A DNA stretch of 31,133 nucleotides, taken from contig CAYUIS010000051.1 in the NCBI GenBank assembly GCA_964444825.1, positions 1 through 31,133 on the forward strand, read 5' to 3'. The notes below the pieces were generated by a model. It was not told the origin of the DNA. It saw only the letters and a list, made by a program, of their open reading frames with translations, and searched no databases. Both the position numbers and the translations under genes were made by a program. The stretch comes from CAYUIS01 sp964444825. Lineage in GTDB: Bacteria > Chloroflexota > Anaerolineae > B4-G1. Shown here piece by piece: positions 17,931 through 24,679 of this stretch. Each line of letters begins with the position of its first letter. The stretch's first letter is position 1.

Positions 17931-18788
17931 TTATCCTCCCACCGCCGAATACCGTCGCACGCCGGTGCGCCACACGAAAACGAACAGGGCCACTGCCACC
18001 GCCAGCCACGCCGCTTGAAAGGCAAACCCAACCCACAGCTCGGCGGAGCTCAATTGCCCGCTTAACACCTCCACCGGAAAGCCGACCATGTATCGAAACG
18101 GCAGGATCGTCGCCGCGGACCGCATCGGGTCGGGCAGGAGCGCCGTTGGCGCCACCTGGCCCGCCAGCAAAAAGACCAGGGCGTCCTGGAGCGCCAGTAG
18201 CGCGTCGGCCCGCGTGGCCCAAAAAGCGAGCAGCGCCAGCCAATAACCCCAGAAAAAGCGCAGCGCCCACGCCATCACCAGCGTCGGGAGGAAGACCAGC
18301 CCATCCCTCGGGGTGACGTGGAGCTCGGGGCGCAGTACCAGCGCCAGCACTGCCGTCACCGGGATCACAAAGGCCATATAGACCACCTTGCCCGCGACCT
18401 CGGTCGAGAGGGTGTTGTATATCGGCGGCAGAGGTCGCAGCAGCCAGGTGTTCATATCGCCGCTGCGGATCACGTCGCCCACCGTCCAGTTGGCCTGGGA
18501 GTAGGTCAGTTGGTTGACCAGGATCAGCACCAGGTAGTAGGCCACGAACTCGCCCCGGGTGATCCCGCTGACCGTATCCCCGCCAGCGGCCGTCGACCAC
18601 ACAAACATGTAGATCAGCGGCGGGATCATCCACCCAAAGGCCAGCAGGAAGAAAAAGCCCCGGTGCTGGATCCACATGGCCCACGTGCTCTTGATCAGCG
18701 CCCAACCGCCCCGCAGGTTGACGGCTGGCGCCTTGTGATCTGCGCCAGGAAACGATCGCCCCGGCGCGGGCTGAACGGTTCCTCTCAT
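17931..18788 (-). CDS. ABC-2 family permease, first subunit
   Basis: A 285-residue membrane protein with about six hydrophobic segments, typical of the PF06182 ABC-2 permeases that act in pairs with one ATPase. Recognisable blocks are the N-terminal amphipathic stretch before the first helix, GDVIRSGDMNTWLLRPL after the second helix, and LPFRYMVGFPVEVLSG near the C-terminus; the latter two are highly characteristic. The start overlaps the ATPase stop as ATGA, and AAGGAG lies seven nt upstream, so translation is coupled. The ~25 residues before the first helix are hydrophilic and Pro-rich, slightly longer than usual. Together with the neighbouring genes it forms an exporter of unknown cargo in the cytoplasmic membrane. 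Confidence 0.88.
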   Translation of the reverse strand: MRGTVQPAPGRSFPGADHKAPAVNLRGGWALIKSTWAMWIQHRGFFFLLAFGWMIPPLIYMFVWSTAAGGDTVSGITRGEFVAYYLVLILVNQLTYSQANWTVGDVIRSGDMNTWLLRPLPPIYNTLSTEVAGKVVYMAFVIPVTAVLALVLRPELHVTPRDGLVFLPTLVMAWALRFFWGYWLALLAFWATRADALLALQDALVFLLAGQVAPTALLPDPMRSAATILPFRYMVGFPVEVLSGQLSSAELWVGFAFQAAWLAVAVALFVFVWRTGVRRYSAVGG

Positions 18789-19819
18789 CGGCCGACTCCT
18801 TCCGGCAGAGAGCCCTCGAGGGTCTCGTCCTGGTAGATCTGGTCGATCACCGCCTCGATCGGGGGATCCTCGACTGCGAGATCGGCCACGGGCAGCGAGT
18901 TCAGCACGTGGGCCGTCACCTCTGGGGCGGCAGCCCGTGCCACTCGGAGCGTCAGCCGGCCGTTCTCGCGCTCGACGACGTCCACGCCAGCGGGCAAGTC
19001 AAAACCGTCTCCGTTCCCGCCCAGGCCGTTCCCTGTCCTCAGAGCCACGCGGATCAGCTTGAACGGGGCCAGTCGCGCTGCCAGCCCGCTCAGTTCGCCG
19101 TCGTAGAGCAGCTCTCCGTGATGGATCAGGATCACGCGCGGGCACAGCGCCACCACATCGGCCATATAGTGGCTGGTCAGGATGGCCGCCACGCCGCTGC
19201 GCCGGTTGTACTCGGCCAGGAAGCGCCGCAGGCGGCCCTGCATCGAGACATCGAGCCCCAGGGTGGGCTCATCGAGGAACAGCACCTGCGGGCGGTGGAG
19301 CAGCCCTGCCACCAGCTCGCACTTCATACGCTCGCCCAGCGAAAAGTTGCGCACCGGCTTGGCGAGCAGTTCCTCCATCTCCAGGAGCTCGATCAGCTCG
19401 TCCAGCGTCTGTTTCAGCTCCACCGGTCCTACCCGGTAGATCTCGCCCAGCACGTGAAAGGTGTCGAGCGGCGGGATATCCCACAACATCTGGCTCTTGT
19501 TCCCCAGCACCATGCTGATGCGCTGCAGGTAGGCAGGGCTCCGTTCCCAGGGCACGTATCCCAGCACCCTGGCTTCGCCGGCCGTCGGATACAACAGGCC
19601 AGAAAGCATCTTGAGGGTGGTGGTCTTGCCGGCGCCGTTGGGACCGATAAAGCCCACCATCTCGCCTTCCTCGATGATGAAGCTGATATCTCGCACCGCC
19701 TCCACGTCGCGGGTGGTGCGCCGCACCAGGCTCCTGAGCGACGCCATCAGGCCCGGCTCCCGCTCGGGCACACGGTATGTCTTGGACAGGTTACGGACAA
19801 TGATCTGCGCTTTGGCCAT
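18785..19819 (-). CDS. ABC exporter ATP-binding protein
   Basis: A 344-residue nucleotide-binding subunit. Visible motifs are Walker A GPNGAGKTT (59-67), Q-loop Gln110 in NKSQMLW, signature SLGER (160-164, a LSGGQ variant usual in this subfamily), Walker B LFLDEP (180-185, catalytic Glu184) and switch His217 in LTSHY. The ~90-residue C-terminal extension after residue 250 resembles the regulatory tails of DrrA/NatA-like ATPases. The ATG at 19819 follows GGAGGAGG. Its stop overlaps the start of the first permease by 4 nt. It is the first gene of the exporter operon and sits downstream of a 477-nt repeat-rich spacer and a MerR regulator gene on the same strand, which suggests, without proof, control by that regulator. 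Confidence 0.92.
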   Translation of the reverse strand: MAKAQIIVRNLSKTYRVPEREPGLMASLRSLVRRTTRDVEAVRDISFIIEEGEMVGFIGPNGAGKTTTLKMLSGLLYPTAGEARVLGYVPWERSPAYLQRISMVLGNKSQMLWDIPPLDTFHVLGEIYRVGPVELKQTLDELIELLEMEELLAKPVRNFSLGERMKCELVAGLLHRPQVLFLDEPTLGLDVSMQGRLRRFLAEYNRRSGVAAILTSHYMADVVALCPRVILIHHGELLYDGELSGLAARLAPFKLIRVALRTGNGLGGNGDGFDLPAGVDVVERENGRLTLRVARAAAPEVTAHVLNSLPVADLAVEDPPIEAVIDQIYQDETLEGSLPEGVGR

Positions 19820-19851
19820 ACCTCCTCCGGTATCTGATCGTCTTTTACACG

Positions 19852-19857
19852 ATTATA
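19852..19857 (-). promoter_or_regulatory. Perfect -10 box before the ABC operon
   Basis: Minus-strand TATAAT lies 32 nt upstream of the ATPase ATG. No TTGACA-like box is found at 16-19 nt spacing. The would-be spacer and -35 region are occupied by the first imperfect palindrome (19857-19886). A -35-poor promoter with a dyad in the spacer is what a MerR-type activator would use; this is inference. Confidence 0.45.
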
Positions 19858-19894
19858 CAACCTTGGGGGCATAATGGAGGGTTTGTGCAACCTG

Positions 19895-19994
19895 AGAAAC
19901 CAGGTTTTGGTCGCGGGGAGTGCAGATGTGTTTTGCGGTGATAAGGCCTGCGCATAACCGACACTTGTTCAGGCAGTCACAAAACCTGGTTTCT
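19895..19994. repeat. 100-bp element with perfect 15-bp terminal inverted repeats
   Basis: AGAAACCAGGTTTTG at 19895-19909 is the exact reverse complement of 19980-19994. The 70-nt interior has no coding capacity. The shape fits a MITE-like element inserted between palindromes of the neighbouring array. No clear target-site duplication is visible. Confidence 0.6.
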
Positions 19995-20094
19995 TGACAT
20001 CTGTGACACACCTTGGTAAGCGTGTGGAGAGTCTTCGATAAAGGGTCTCAGCGTTGGCGGCCTGGTGTTCGTGCCCCGACACAACCTTGGTGAG

Positions 20095-20244
20095 TCATTG
20101 GAGGGTTTGGATGGGAAGTGCCGACAGCGGGTTTCCCTCCACACCGATTGTGTAGCCAACGGCCAGTAAGAACCGACGGACGAAATCGCCGATGCCGCTG
20201 CGTTTCTGCCGCTGGCGTTCCCGGTGACGACAAAACGGCAACAC
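20095..20244 (-). CDS. Possible 49-residue ORF between two palindromes
   Basis: A minus-strand frame from a GTG at 20244 to a TGA at 20095 whose ends lie inside two palindrome copies. The predicted peptide is basic at its N-terminal part and then amphipathic (GDFVRRFLLAVGY, then a Gly/Pro/Leu-rich end), which looks more protein-like than random. It has no good ribosome site and no family I recognise. It may be a decayed gene end carried with the repeats, or chance. Confidence 0.2.
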   Translation of the reverse strand: MLPFCRHRERQRQKRSGIGDFVRRFLLAVGYTIGVEGNPLSALPIQTLQ

Positions 20245-20296
20245 AACCTTGGAGTCCAAATGGAGGGTTGTGCAAACGACCCAACGGCGAGACGTC

Positions 20297-21055
20297 CTAC
20301 GCCTTCTGTTGGCCGATCATGTCCTCCAGTTGAGCGATCACGGTCATTGCTCGCTGCTCCAGCCCGGCCAGCGTCGACAGCCACTGGTCGGCGGCCGAGT
20401 AAAAGTCCTCGTCGGGACGGGGTGTATCCAGCGCCTGCCGAACGTCCGCCTCTTGGTCGTGCTCGAGTTGGAGCAACATACGCAGGATGGCCATCGTGCT
20501 GTATCCGGCCCGCCGCAGCATACGGATGATGCGCAAGCGTCCGATCTCGGCGGCGCCGTAGAGCCGGTAGCGGTTGTGGGGATGCCGGGGCACGTGGATC
20601 AGACCGTTGCGCTCCCAGTTGCGCAGCATATCGGTCGTGACACCCAACAGCCGGGCGGCCTGGCCGATCACGAGAGGCTCGCTGGTGGCGTCGGCCGCGG
20701 TGCCCTGGGCCCACCTTTCGAGGAAATCGACCGCGGCCTCGGCCTGGGCTCGCTCGGCCTGCACCAGGGCCAGGTGGTTGTAGGCTCGCTCCAACGCACC
20801 CCCCAGGTCGCCGGACGCGGCCTGGCGCACCAACTCGGCGGCCGATTGCTTGATGGTCCGCCCCGGCCAGGGGCCGTGCAGGGCCATCCTGGCCAGCCGC
20901 ATCTGATCGCGGTGGACCTCGGTGAAGAGCCGGTAGCCGCTGGCGCTGCGGGGGATAGGCGGCAGAAAGCCCCACTCTTCGTACAGGCGCACGGTGTTGG
21001 GGTGGACGCCCACTGTCCGGGCGATATCGGAGGTGCGTAGGTGGCGCGATTTCAT
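20297..21055 (-). CDS. MerR-family regulator with two DNA-binding domains
   Basis: A 252-residue transcription regulator with two MerR-type winged helix-turn-helix domains. The first (about 6-44) has the classic TSDIARTVGVHPNTVRLYEE...GFLPP...SGYRLF layout. The second (about 128-166) has IGQAARLLGVTTDMLRNWERNGLI...NRYRLY. An Ala/Glu-rich helical linker (about 68-118) joins them, and a helical C-terminus (about 195-252) follows in place of a metal- or drug-binding domain. Most MerR proteins carry one such domain and act as dimers, so this one could bind DNA with pseudo-symmetry as a monomer. The ATG at 21055 starts the first domain directly, but its ribosome site is weak (GAAAG). It lies 19 nt after the amylase stop on the same strand and is probably co-transcribed with it. 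The ABC operon follows 477 nt downstream. Confidence 0.85.
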   Translation of the reverse strand: MKSRHLRTSDIARTVGVHPNTVRLYEEWGFLPPIPRSASGYRLFTEVHRDQMRLARMALHGPWPGRTIKQSAAELVRQAASGDLGGALERAYNHLALVQAERAQAEAAVDFLERWAQGTAADATSEPLVIGQAARLLGVTTDMLRNWERNGLIHVPRHPHNRYRLYGAAEIGRLRIIRMLRRAGYSTMAILRMLLQLEHDQEADVRQALDTPRPDEDFYSAADQWLSTLAGLEQRAMTVIAQLEDMIGQQKA

Positions 21056-21074
21056 GTGTCGTGGTCTTTCAAAG

Positions 21075-22595
21075 CTATTGACCTGCTTGCCTCAACACCG
21101 CCCCCGACCGGGGTTCAATCGCCGTGCCCGTAATCCCCCCATCGATCACCTGGGCCCGGCCGCCGCCCCACACGTTCTCCAGCGTCGTGCCGTCTGGAAG
21201 GAGATCGCGCGCCGGGACGTCCAGTTCGTACCCGGCCGGTCCGTTATTCAACACGACGATCAGCGTGTCCGTCCCCGCCTGCCGGGCGAAGGCGAGCACG
21301 GCGCGCTCGTCGTCGGCGTGCAGGTGCAGGTAGCGCCCTCGCCGCAGGGTAGGGAACCGGCGGCGCAGACGGATCGCGCGCCGGAAAAAGGCCAGCAGGT
21401 CGTGATCCCAGCGGGACTGGTCCCAGGGGAAGGCCCGGCGGCAATCGGGGTCGTGCCCGCCCTCCAGGCCGATCTCATCCCCATAGTAGACGCAGGGCGC
21501 GCCGGGGAACGTCATCTGGAACAGGGTCGCCAGCTTGAGGGCCGCCGTGTCCCGACCGACCAGGGTCAGAAAGCGGGGCTCGTCGTGGCTGCTCAACAGA
21601 TTGAGCTGCACCAGCGTCACCTGCCAGTCGTAGAGGGACAGCATATGGTCCACCGCAGCGGCGAACTCGCTCGCCCTCAGTGGCTGCAGCTCAAAGCCTC
21701 CGGGCCGCTGGGAGATGTCCAGGCGTTCCCCGCCGAAAAAGCCCAGGCATGCCCGGTTAAAGACGTAATTCATCACCGCATCGAGCTGGTTCCCCTGGAG
21801 CCAGCGGTGGGCCTCGCCCCAGAGCTCGCCCACGATGTAGGCCTCAGGGTCCGCTGCCTTGACCACGTGGCGGAACTCGCGCCAAAATGGTTCGTCGTCG
21901 ATGTCACCGGGGACATCCAGCCGCCAGCCGTCGACGCCAAAATCGATCCAGTGGCGGGACACGTCCAGGAGAAAGCGCCGCACGGCCTGCGTGTCGGTGT
22001 TGAACTTGGGCAGGGCCGGCAGGTCCCACCACGCCTGGTAGCCGAGCACGTCCATACTGCGGTCGCTGCGGGCCAGTGCCTCCCTCTCCTCCGGGCGGGG
22101 ATAACCGTTCAGCGGCCGGCCGTGCCGCAGCCGCTCCTCGTCAAAGTGGAACCAGTCCAGATAAGGCGAGGCTGCCCCGTTCTCCATGGCATGATGGAAC
22201 TGGTAAAAACCACGGCTGGCGTGATTGAACACGCCATCGAGAACGACGCGGATACCCCGGGCGTGGGCTACATCCAGCATCTCTCGGAAGGCCTCGTTGC
22301 CCCCCAGGATCGGATCCACGTGGTAATAGTCCTGGGTGTGGTAGCGATGATTGGCCGCCGACTGAAAGATAGGGTTAAAGTAGATGGCCGTGACGCCCAG
22401 GTTCTGCAAATAGTCGAGCCGCTCAGCCACGCCCAGCAGATCCCCGCCCTTAAAGCCGTGGATGGTGGGTGGGGCGTCCCAGGGCTCCAGGTTGGAGGGC
22501 TTGGGTACGCGCTCGCTGCGGGCAAAGCGGTCGGGAAAGATGTGGTAAAAGACGGCGTCCTTGACCCACTCGGGCGTGGTGAACTGTGTTGCCAA
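21075..22595 (-). CDS. GH13 alpha-amylase family glycosidase (neopullulanase/cyclomaltodextrinase-like)
   Basis: A 506-residue cytoplasmic enzyme (no signal peptide) that should hydrolyse alpha-1,4 and possibly alpha-1,6 glucan links. The GH13 conserved regions are all present: DGVFNH (about 120-125), GWRLDVPGD with nucleophile Asp227, VGELWGEA with acid/base Glu257, and SSHDEPR with Asp338. It begins at the barrel (WVKDAVFYHIFPDRF) and lacks the N-terminal CBM34-type domain of classical neopullulanases, so substrate assignment stays general. A TTG start at 22595 was chosen because AGGAGG lies six nt upstream and the predicted promoter (22646-22674) would start transcription after the more distal TTG at 22646. 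The MerR gene follows 19 nt downstream. Confidence 0.88.
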   Translation of the reverse strand: MATQFTTPEWVKDAVFYHIFPDRFARSERVPKPSNLEPWDAPPTIHGFKGGDLLGVAERLDYLQNLGVTAIYFNPIFQSAANHRYHTQDYYHVDPILGGNEAFREMLDVAHARGIRVVLDGVFNHASRGFYQFHHAMENGAASPYLDWFHFDEERLRHGRPLNGYPRPEEREALARSDRSMDVLGYQAWWDLPALPKFNTDTQAVRRFLLDVSRHWIDFGVDGWRLDVPGDIDDEPFWREFRHVVKAADPEAYIVGELWGEAHRWLQGNQLDAVMNYVFNRACLGFFGGERLDISQRPGGFELQPLRASEFAAAVDHMLSLYDWQVTLVQLNLLSSHDEPRFLTLVGRDTAALKLATLFQMTFPGAPCVYYGDEIGLEGGHDPDCRRAFPWDQSRWDHDLLAFFRRAIRLRRRFPTLRRGRYLHLHADDERAVLAFARQAGTDTLIVVLNNGPAGYELDVPARDLLPDGTTLENVWGGGRAQVIDGGITGTAIEPRSGAVLRQAGQ

Positions 22596-22645
22596 CAAAA
22601 GCCTCCTGCGGTGAGAGAAAATGTCGTGTGACGCTAAGAAGCGCA

Positions 22646-22674
22646 ATTGTACCCCAGTCGCTCTGGTGGCACAA
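22646..22674 (-). promoter_or_regulatory. Candidate promoter of the amylase-merR unit
   Basis: Minus-strand TTGTGC (22669-22674), 17-nt spacer, TACAAT (22646-22651). Predicted start near 22639, giving a leader of about 44 nt before the TTG at 22595. It also argues against the upstream in-frame TTG at 22646. Confidence 0.6.
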
Positions 22675-22699
22675 GGTCCGGGCGGGTGCGTGGCATAGC

Positions 22700-22767
22700 G
22701 TCATTCCGAACGTAGTGAGGAATCTTGTGTGCGCGGCGGTGAAATCCCTCGCTTTGCTCGGGATGAC
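22700..22767. repeat. Pair of dispersed palindromic repeats in opposite orientation
   Basis: 22700-22725 is the reverse complement, with few changes, of the copies near 1661 and 2182. 22741-22767 is a diverged copy in the opposite orientation (AATCCCTCGCTTTGCTCGGG then ATGAC). Paired head-to-head REP units like this form bipartite (BIME-like) elements. They separate the divergent amylase and TA promoters. Confidence 0.7.
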
Positions 22768-22854
22768 GCATCACGGATGGCACGTCGCAAAGGAGGTTTC
22801 AGTGGCACGCGCAGCGAGTCGAGGAATACCCTCCCCGCATGAAATCATGGCGGC

Positions 22855-22883
22855 TTGCTCATTGTGGTCTCTTGGTGTATAAT
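22855..22883 (+). promoter_or_regulatory. Promoter of the Phd-VapC toxin-antitoxin operon
   Basis: TTGCTC (22855-22860), 17-nt spacer, perfect TATAAT (22878-22883). The start codon is at 22917, preceded by GGAGGTGA. Type II antitoxins usually repress their own promoter here, but no clear operator palindrome was identified. Confidence 0.65.
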
Positions 22884-22916
22884 GTAACCACAACAGGAGC
22901 AGGAGGTGACGAGCCA

Positions 22917-23192
22917 ATGAGCGGGACGACAGTCGGTATTCGAGAGTTGAAGGCGCAGTTGAGCGCCTACATCCGGCATGTCAAGGCGGGAGGCACGGTG
23001 GTCATTTTGGATCGCGGGACACCCGTCGGACGTATCGTGCCCGTGATCCCCTCGGTGGAGGCGCGAGCCCAAGAGTTGGTCGAGGCTGGGCTGGTCGTCT
23101 GGAGTGGTCGGAGGCTCACCCCAACGGCACCGGTGGCACGAACGCGAGGCCAGCGAATGGTGGCTGACCTGTTGCTGGAGGATCGGGAATGA
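22917..23192 (+). CDS. Phd/YefM-family antitoxin
   Basis: A 91-residue antitoxin paired with the VapC-type toxin directly downstream. The N-terminal half shows the Phd/YefM fold signature: VGIRELKAQLSAYIRHVKAG (residues 6-25), then VVILDRGTPVGRIVP. This part normally dimerises and binds the operon's operator. The C-terminal ~45 residues, which should neutralise the PIN toxin, are less conserved. The ATG at 22917 follows AGGAGG. The stop overlaps the toxin start as ATGA, giving the coupled translation typical of type II modules. Confidence 0.88.
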   Translation: MSGTTVGIRELKAQLSAYIRHVKAGGTVVILDRGTPVGRIVPVIPSVEARAQELVEAGLVVWSGRRLTPTAPVARTRGQRMVADLLLEDRE

Positions 23193-23656
23193 TCCTCTAC
23201 TTGGATGCCAGCTCATTGGTGAAGCGATACGTAACGGAACTGGGCTCAACAGAGGTCGGCGGCGCGATTTCCAATACCGCTATAGTGGGCACGGCGCTCA
23301 TCAGTCGTCCAGAGGTGGCCGCCGCGCTGGCCAAAGCGATGCGTGTGGGGGCGCTGACGCAGGAAGAGGCATCGGCGTGCCTGCAGGTCTTTCGCGAAGA
23401 GTGGCCTGATCTGATGCGGGTTCAGGTGACGGAGATGTTAGTCACTCGCGCCGATACGCTCGCCTGGGAATATGGTCTGCGAGGCTACGACGCCGTGCAC
23501 CTGGCCGCGGCGTCCCTCTGGCAGGATGCCTTGGGAGAGCAGGTTACGTTTTCCTCTTTCGATCGGCGGCTGTGGGAGACAGCCAAACGGGTTGGGCTCG
23601 CGCTCCACCCAGCCGACCTGCCGGCGTTGCTGGAGACGTGGAAGGCCGCTCGATAG
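23189..23656 (+). CDS. vapC: VapC-type PIN-domain ribonuclease toxin
   Basis: A 155-residue PIN-domain toxin. The acidic metal-binding residues are all in place: Asp6 in YLDASSLVKRY, Glu42 in SRPEVAAAL, Asp101 in GYDAVHLAAA and Asp125 in SFDRRL, so the nuclease should be intact. VapC toxins cut tRNA or rRNA to stop translation; the target here is unknown. It overlaps the antitoxin gene by 4 nt. Its stop lies 21 nt from the stop of the convergent HicA gene, with no obvious terminator between them. It is one of two toxins in this island that appear complete. Confidence 0.9.
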   Translation: MILYLDASSLVKRYVTELGSTEVGGAISNTAIVGTALISRPEVAAALAKAMRVGALTQEEASACLQVFREEWPDLMRVQVTEMLVTRADTLAWEYGLRGYDAVHLAAASLWQDALGEQVTFSSFDRRLWETAKRVGLALHPADLPALLETWKAAR

Positions 23657-23677
23657 TCCACCGGCTATACCGCAGCT

Positions 23678-23890
23678 CTACGCGTCCCGGAAGGATTGCC
23701 AATCTAGTCCCAACTGGCGGACGACAGCTCGGATTGTGCCTAACTTGAGGTCTTTGCTTCCCCAATCAGGTAAAGGGGCGATTCGGTCGGTGTCCGGGTT
23801 ATACCACTTCCGATGGGAACCTGGCCTGCGACGAGCAAGTTCCTGGCATCCCAAAGCCTCTAGCTTGCGAGCCACATCCCGGTACTTCAC
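23678..23890 (-). CDS. hicA: HicA-type mRNA interferase toxin
   Basis: A 70-residue toxin with the double-stranded-RNA-binding-like HicA fold. Visible hallmarks are the opening KYRDVARKLEALG helix and GSHRKW with the expected catalytic His26. It should cleave mRNA during translation and be held by the HicB partner. The GTG at 23890 was chosen because it overlaps the HicB stop as GTGA and gives the family's usual start; a TTG at 23917 would add nine residues without family similarity. The C-terminal half (GTIRAVVRQLGLDWQSF) is complete, so the toxin appears intact. The antitoxin gene comes first in this module, the reverse of the classical hicA-hicB order. Confidence 0.85.
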   Translation of the reverse strand: MKYRDVARKLEALGCQELARRRPGSHRKWYNPDTDRIAPLPDWGSKDLKLGTIRAVVRQLGLDWQSFRDA

Positions 23891-24138
23891 GGCACTACCA
23901 CTGCAGTTTCCAGCCAAACTGGGGCGTCGGTCGAAGCTGGCTGGAGCACTGCTGGCAGTGGGTGCCCCAGATCCTCGAAGGCTTCCATGATCGCGGCCAG
24001 GGCATCATTGGCGTTGAGAATCGCTTCTTGTACTGAATCGCCCTCGGTGATCAACTCAGGGAGAAGCGGGCAAGTCACCGTATAGCCGCCTTCGGGCTGA
24101 GGTTCCAACACTAGCGGTAGTTTGTACACGGTACTCAT
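23887..24138 (-). CDS. hicB: HicB-type antitoxin
   Basis: An 83-residue HicB/UPF0150 protein with the degenerate RNase-H-like fold: an N-terminal strand (YKLPLVLEPQPEGGYTV), CPLLPELITEGDSVQEA, and the helix ANDALAAIMEAFEDLG. It would bind and inhibit the HicA toxin encoded directly downstream. There is no separate C-terminal helix-turn-helix or ribbon-helix-helix domain, so autoregulation may be weak or depend on another protein. The ATG at 24138 follows GGAGGT at seven nt. It begins 29 nt after the AF2212-type antitoxin gene and probably shares that gene's promoter at 24480-24508. Confidence 0.87.
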   Translation of the reverse strand: MSTVYKLPLVLEPQPEGGYTVTCPLLPELITEGDSVQEAILNANDALAAIMEAFEDLGHPLPAVLQPASTDAPVWLETAVVVP

Positions 24139-24167
24139 TCCTGCTACCTCCAGAAAGTAGGCGCTCG

Positions 24168-24458
24168 CTACTCCCCCCGCTCTTCGATGATGATCTCAGA
24201 TAGGGGTTTACCAGTCGCTTGGCCTAGAATCCTGGCCAATTCGAGGCGCTCGTTTTCCGACAGTGGATCAAGTTCAGAATAGCCCACAGGAGGAGTGATG
24301 ATGCCAGCCTCGGCCAGCTTCCGGATCACGTCTTCCACTTCATCTGCTGGCTCCTCTGGCCAGACTTGAACACGCACCCGCTGTTGTTCCTGCAGGTTGA
24401 GCGGTCGTAATGGGCGCAGGATACCGTTTTCGTATATGGCCGTCAGAATTTCGCTCAT
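24168..24458 (-). CDS. Orphan AF2212/DUF104-type antitoxin
   Basis: A 96-residue protein whose N-terminus (AIYENGILRPLRPLNL, then QRVRVQVW) is the diagnostic AF2212/DUF104 signature of small VapB-like antitoxins, which normally precede a PIN-domain toxin gene. No PIN gene follows; instead hicB starts 29 nt downstream on the same strand. The C-terminal ~55 residues are acidic and helical, as in toxin-binding tails. The ATG at 24458 has GGAGGTGAAGG immediately upstream, and a TTGCTT-N17-TACAAT promoter lies 22-50 nt away. It may be a leftover whose toxin was lost, may act on a PIN toxin elsewhere, or may regulate the hicBA pair it heads. Confidence 0.8.
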   Translation of the reverse strand: MSEILTAIYENGILRPLRPLNLQEQQRVRVQVWPEEPADEVEDVIRKLAEAGIITPPVGYSELDPLSENERLELARILGQATGKPLSEIIIEERGE

Positions 24459-24479
24459 CCTTCACCTCCGCTTGGCACA

Positions 24480-24508
24480 ATTGTAACACGACCTGCTGGG
24501 GGAAGCAA
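24480..24508 (-). promoter_or_regulatory. Promoter of the AF2212-antitoxin/hicBA operon
   Basis: Minus-strand TTGCTT (24503-24508), 17-nt spacer, TACAAT (24480-24485). Predicted start near 24473, leaving only about 15 nt before the ATG, just enough for the ribosome site. Confidence 0.65.
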
Positions 24509-24536
24509 ACAGCAGGAGGATGGGCAGGTCCTGTAG

Positions 24537-24597
24537 CTGTTGGTTTCATTCTCTGATAGCATTGTGACACCTGCATCGCGAGAGGGCAAGGCTGGGG
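24537..24597 (+). repeat. TA-island repeat, copy R1
   Basis: The 20-nt core CTGCATCGCGAGAGGGCAAG lies at 24571-24590; the flanking part (CTGTTGG, TTCAT, ATAGCATTGTGAC) is shared with copy R3. It separates the AF2212/hicBA unit from the MazF-remnant unit. Confidence 0.6.
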
Positions 24598-24621
24598 CAG
24601 GCCCAAGACGGGCAAACCAAC

Positions 24622-24649
24622 GAGCGCGCAGGCTTTTGGCCTCGCGCTC
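24622..24649 (-). terminator. Terminator-like hairpin after the MazF-remnant unit
   Basis: GAGCGCG (24622-24628) pairs with 24643-24649 and an inner AGGC/GCCT stem (24630-24633 with 24639-24642) continues it, giving about 11 bp with one bulged base and a TTTTG loop. It lies 31 nt past the toxin-remnant stop on the minus strand and is followed there by GTTGGTTTG, a weak T-rich stretch. Confidence 0.6.
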
Positions 24650-24679
24650 TCTCGTGCTCTTTGCTAATCAACGTTGAGC

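Larger units (their letters stand above)
19857..20273. repeat. Array of four imperfect palindromes upstream of the ABC operon
   Basis: The motif ACAACCTTGG, about 9 nt, TGGAGGGTT(T)G occurs at 19857-19886, 20079-20110 and 20241-20273, with a degenerate copy (ACACACCTTGG, then GTGTGGAGAG) at 20006-20033. In the best copy the arms CACAACCTT and AGGGTTGTG are complementary at eight of nine positions. They fill the 477-nt space between the MerR gene and the ABC operon. They could be regulator sites or a local family of REP-like repeats. Confidence 0.6.

Noticed and set aside
19977..20975. Long minus-strand frame overlapping the MerR gene
   Set aside because: Out of frame with the MerR domains, Arg/Gly/Pro-rich, and crosses the palindromic spacer.
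20994..22631. 545-codon plus-strand open frame opposite the amylase gene
   Set aside because: Antisense to all GH13 motifs. The product is a Val/Gln/His-rich string with no domain, caused by high GC.
22596..22646. TTG start at 22646 for the amylase
   Set aside because: It coincides with the predicted -10 box and has no ribosome site. The TTG at 22595 follows AGGAGG.
24539..24621. Integron attC-like site at repeat R1 (GTTGGTTT ... AAACCAAC)
   Set aside because: TA cassettes plus repeats recall integrons, but the arms do not fit the GTTRRRY/RYYYAAC core, R2 and R3 lack the pairing arm, and no integrase is present.
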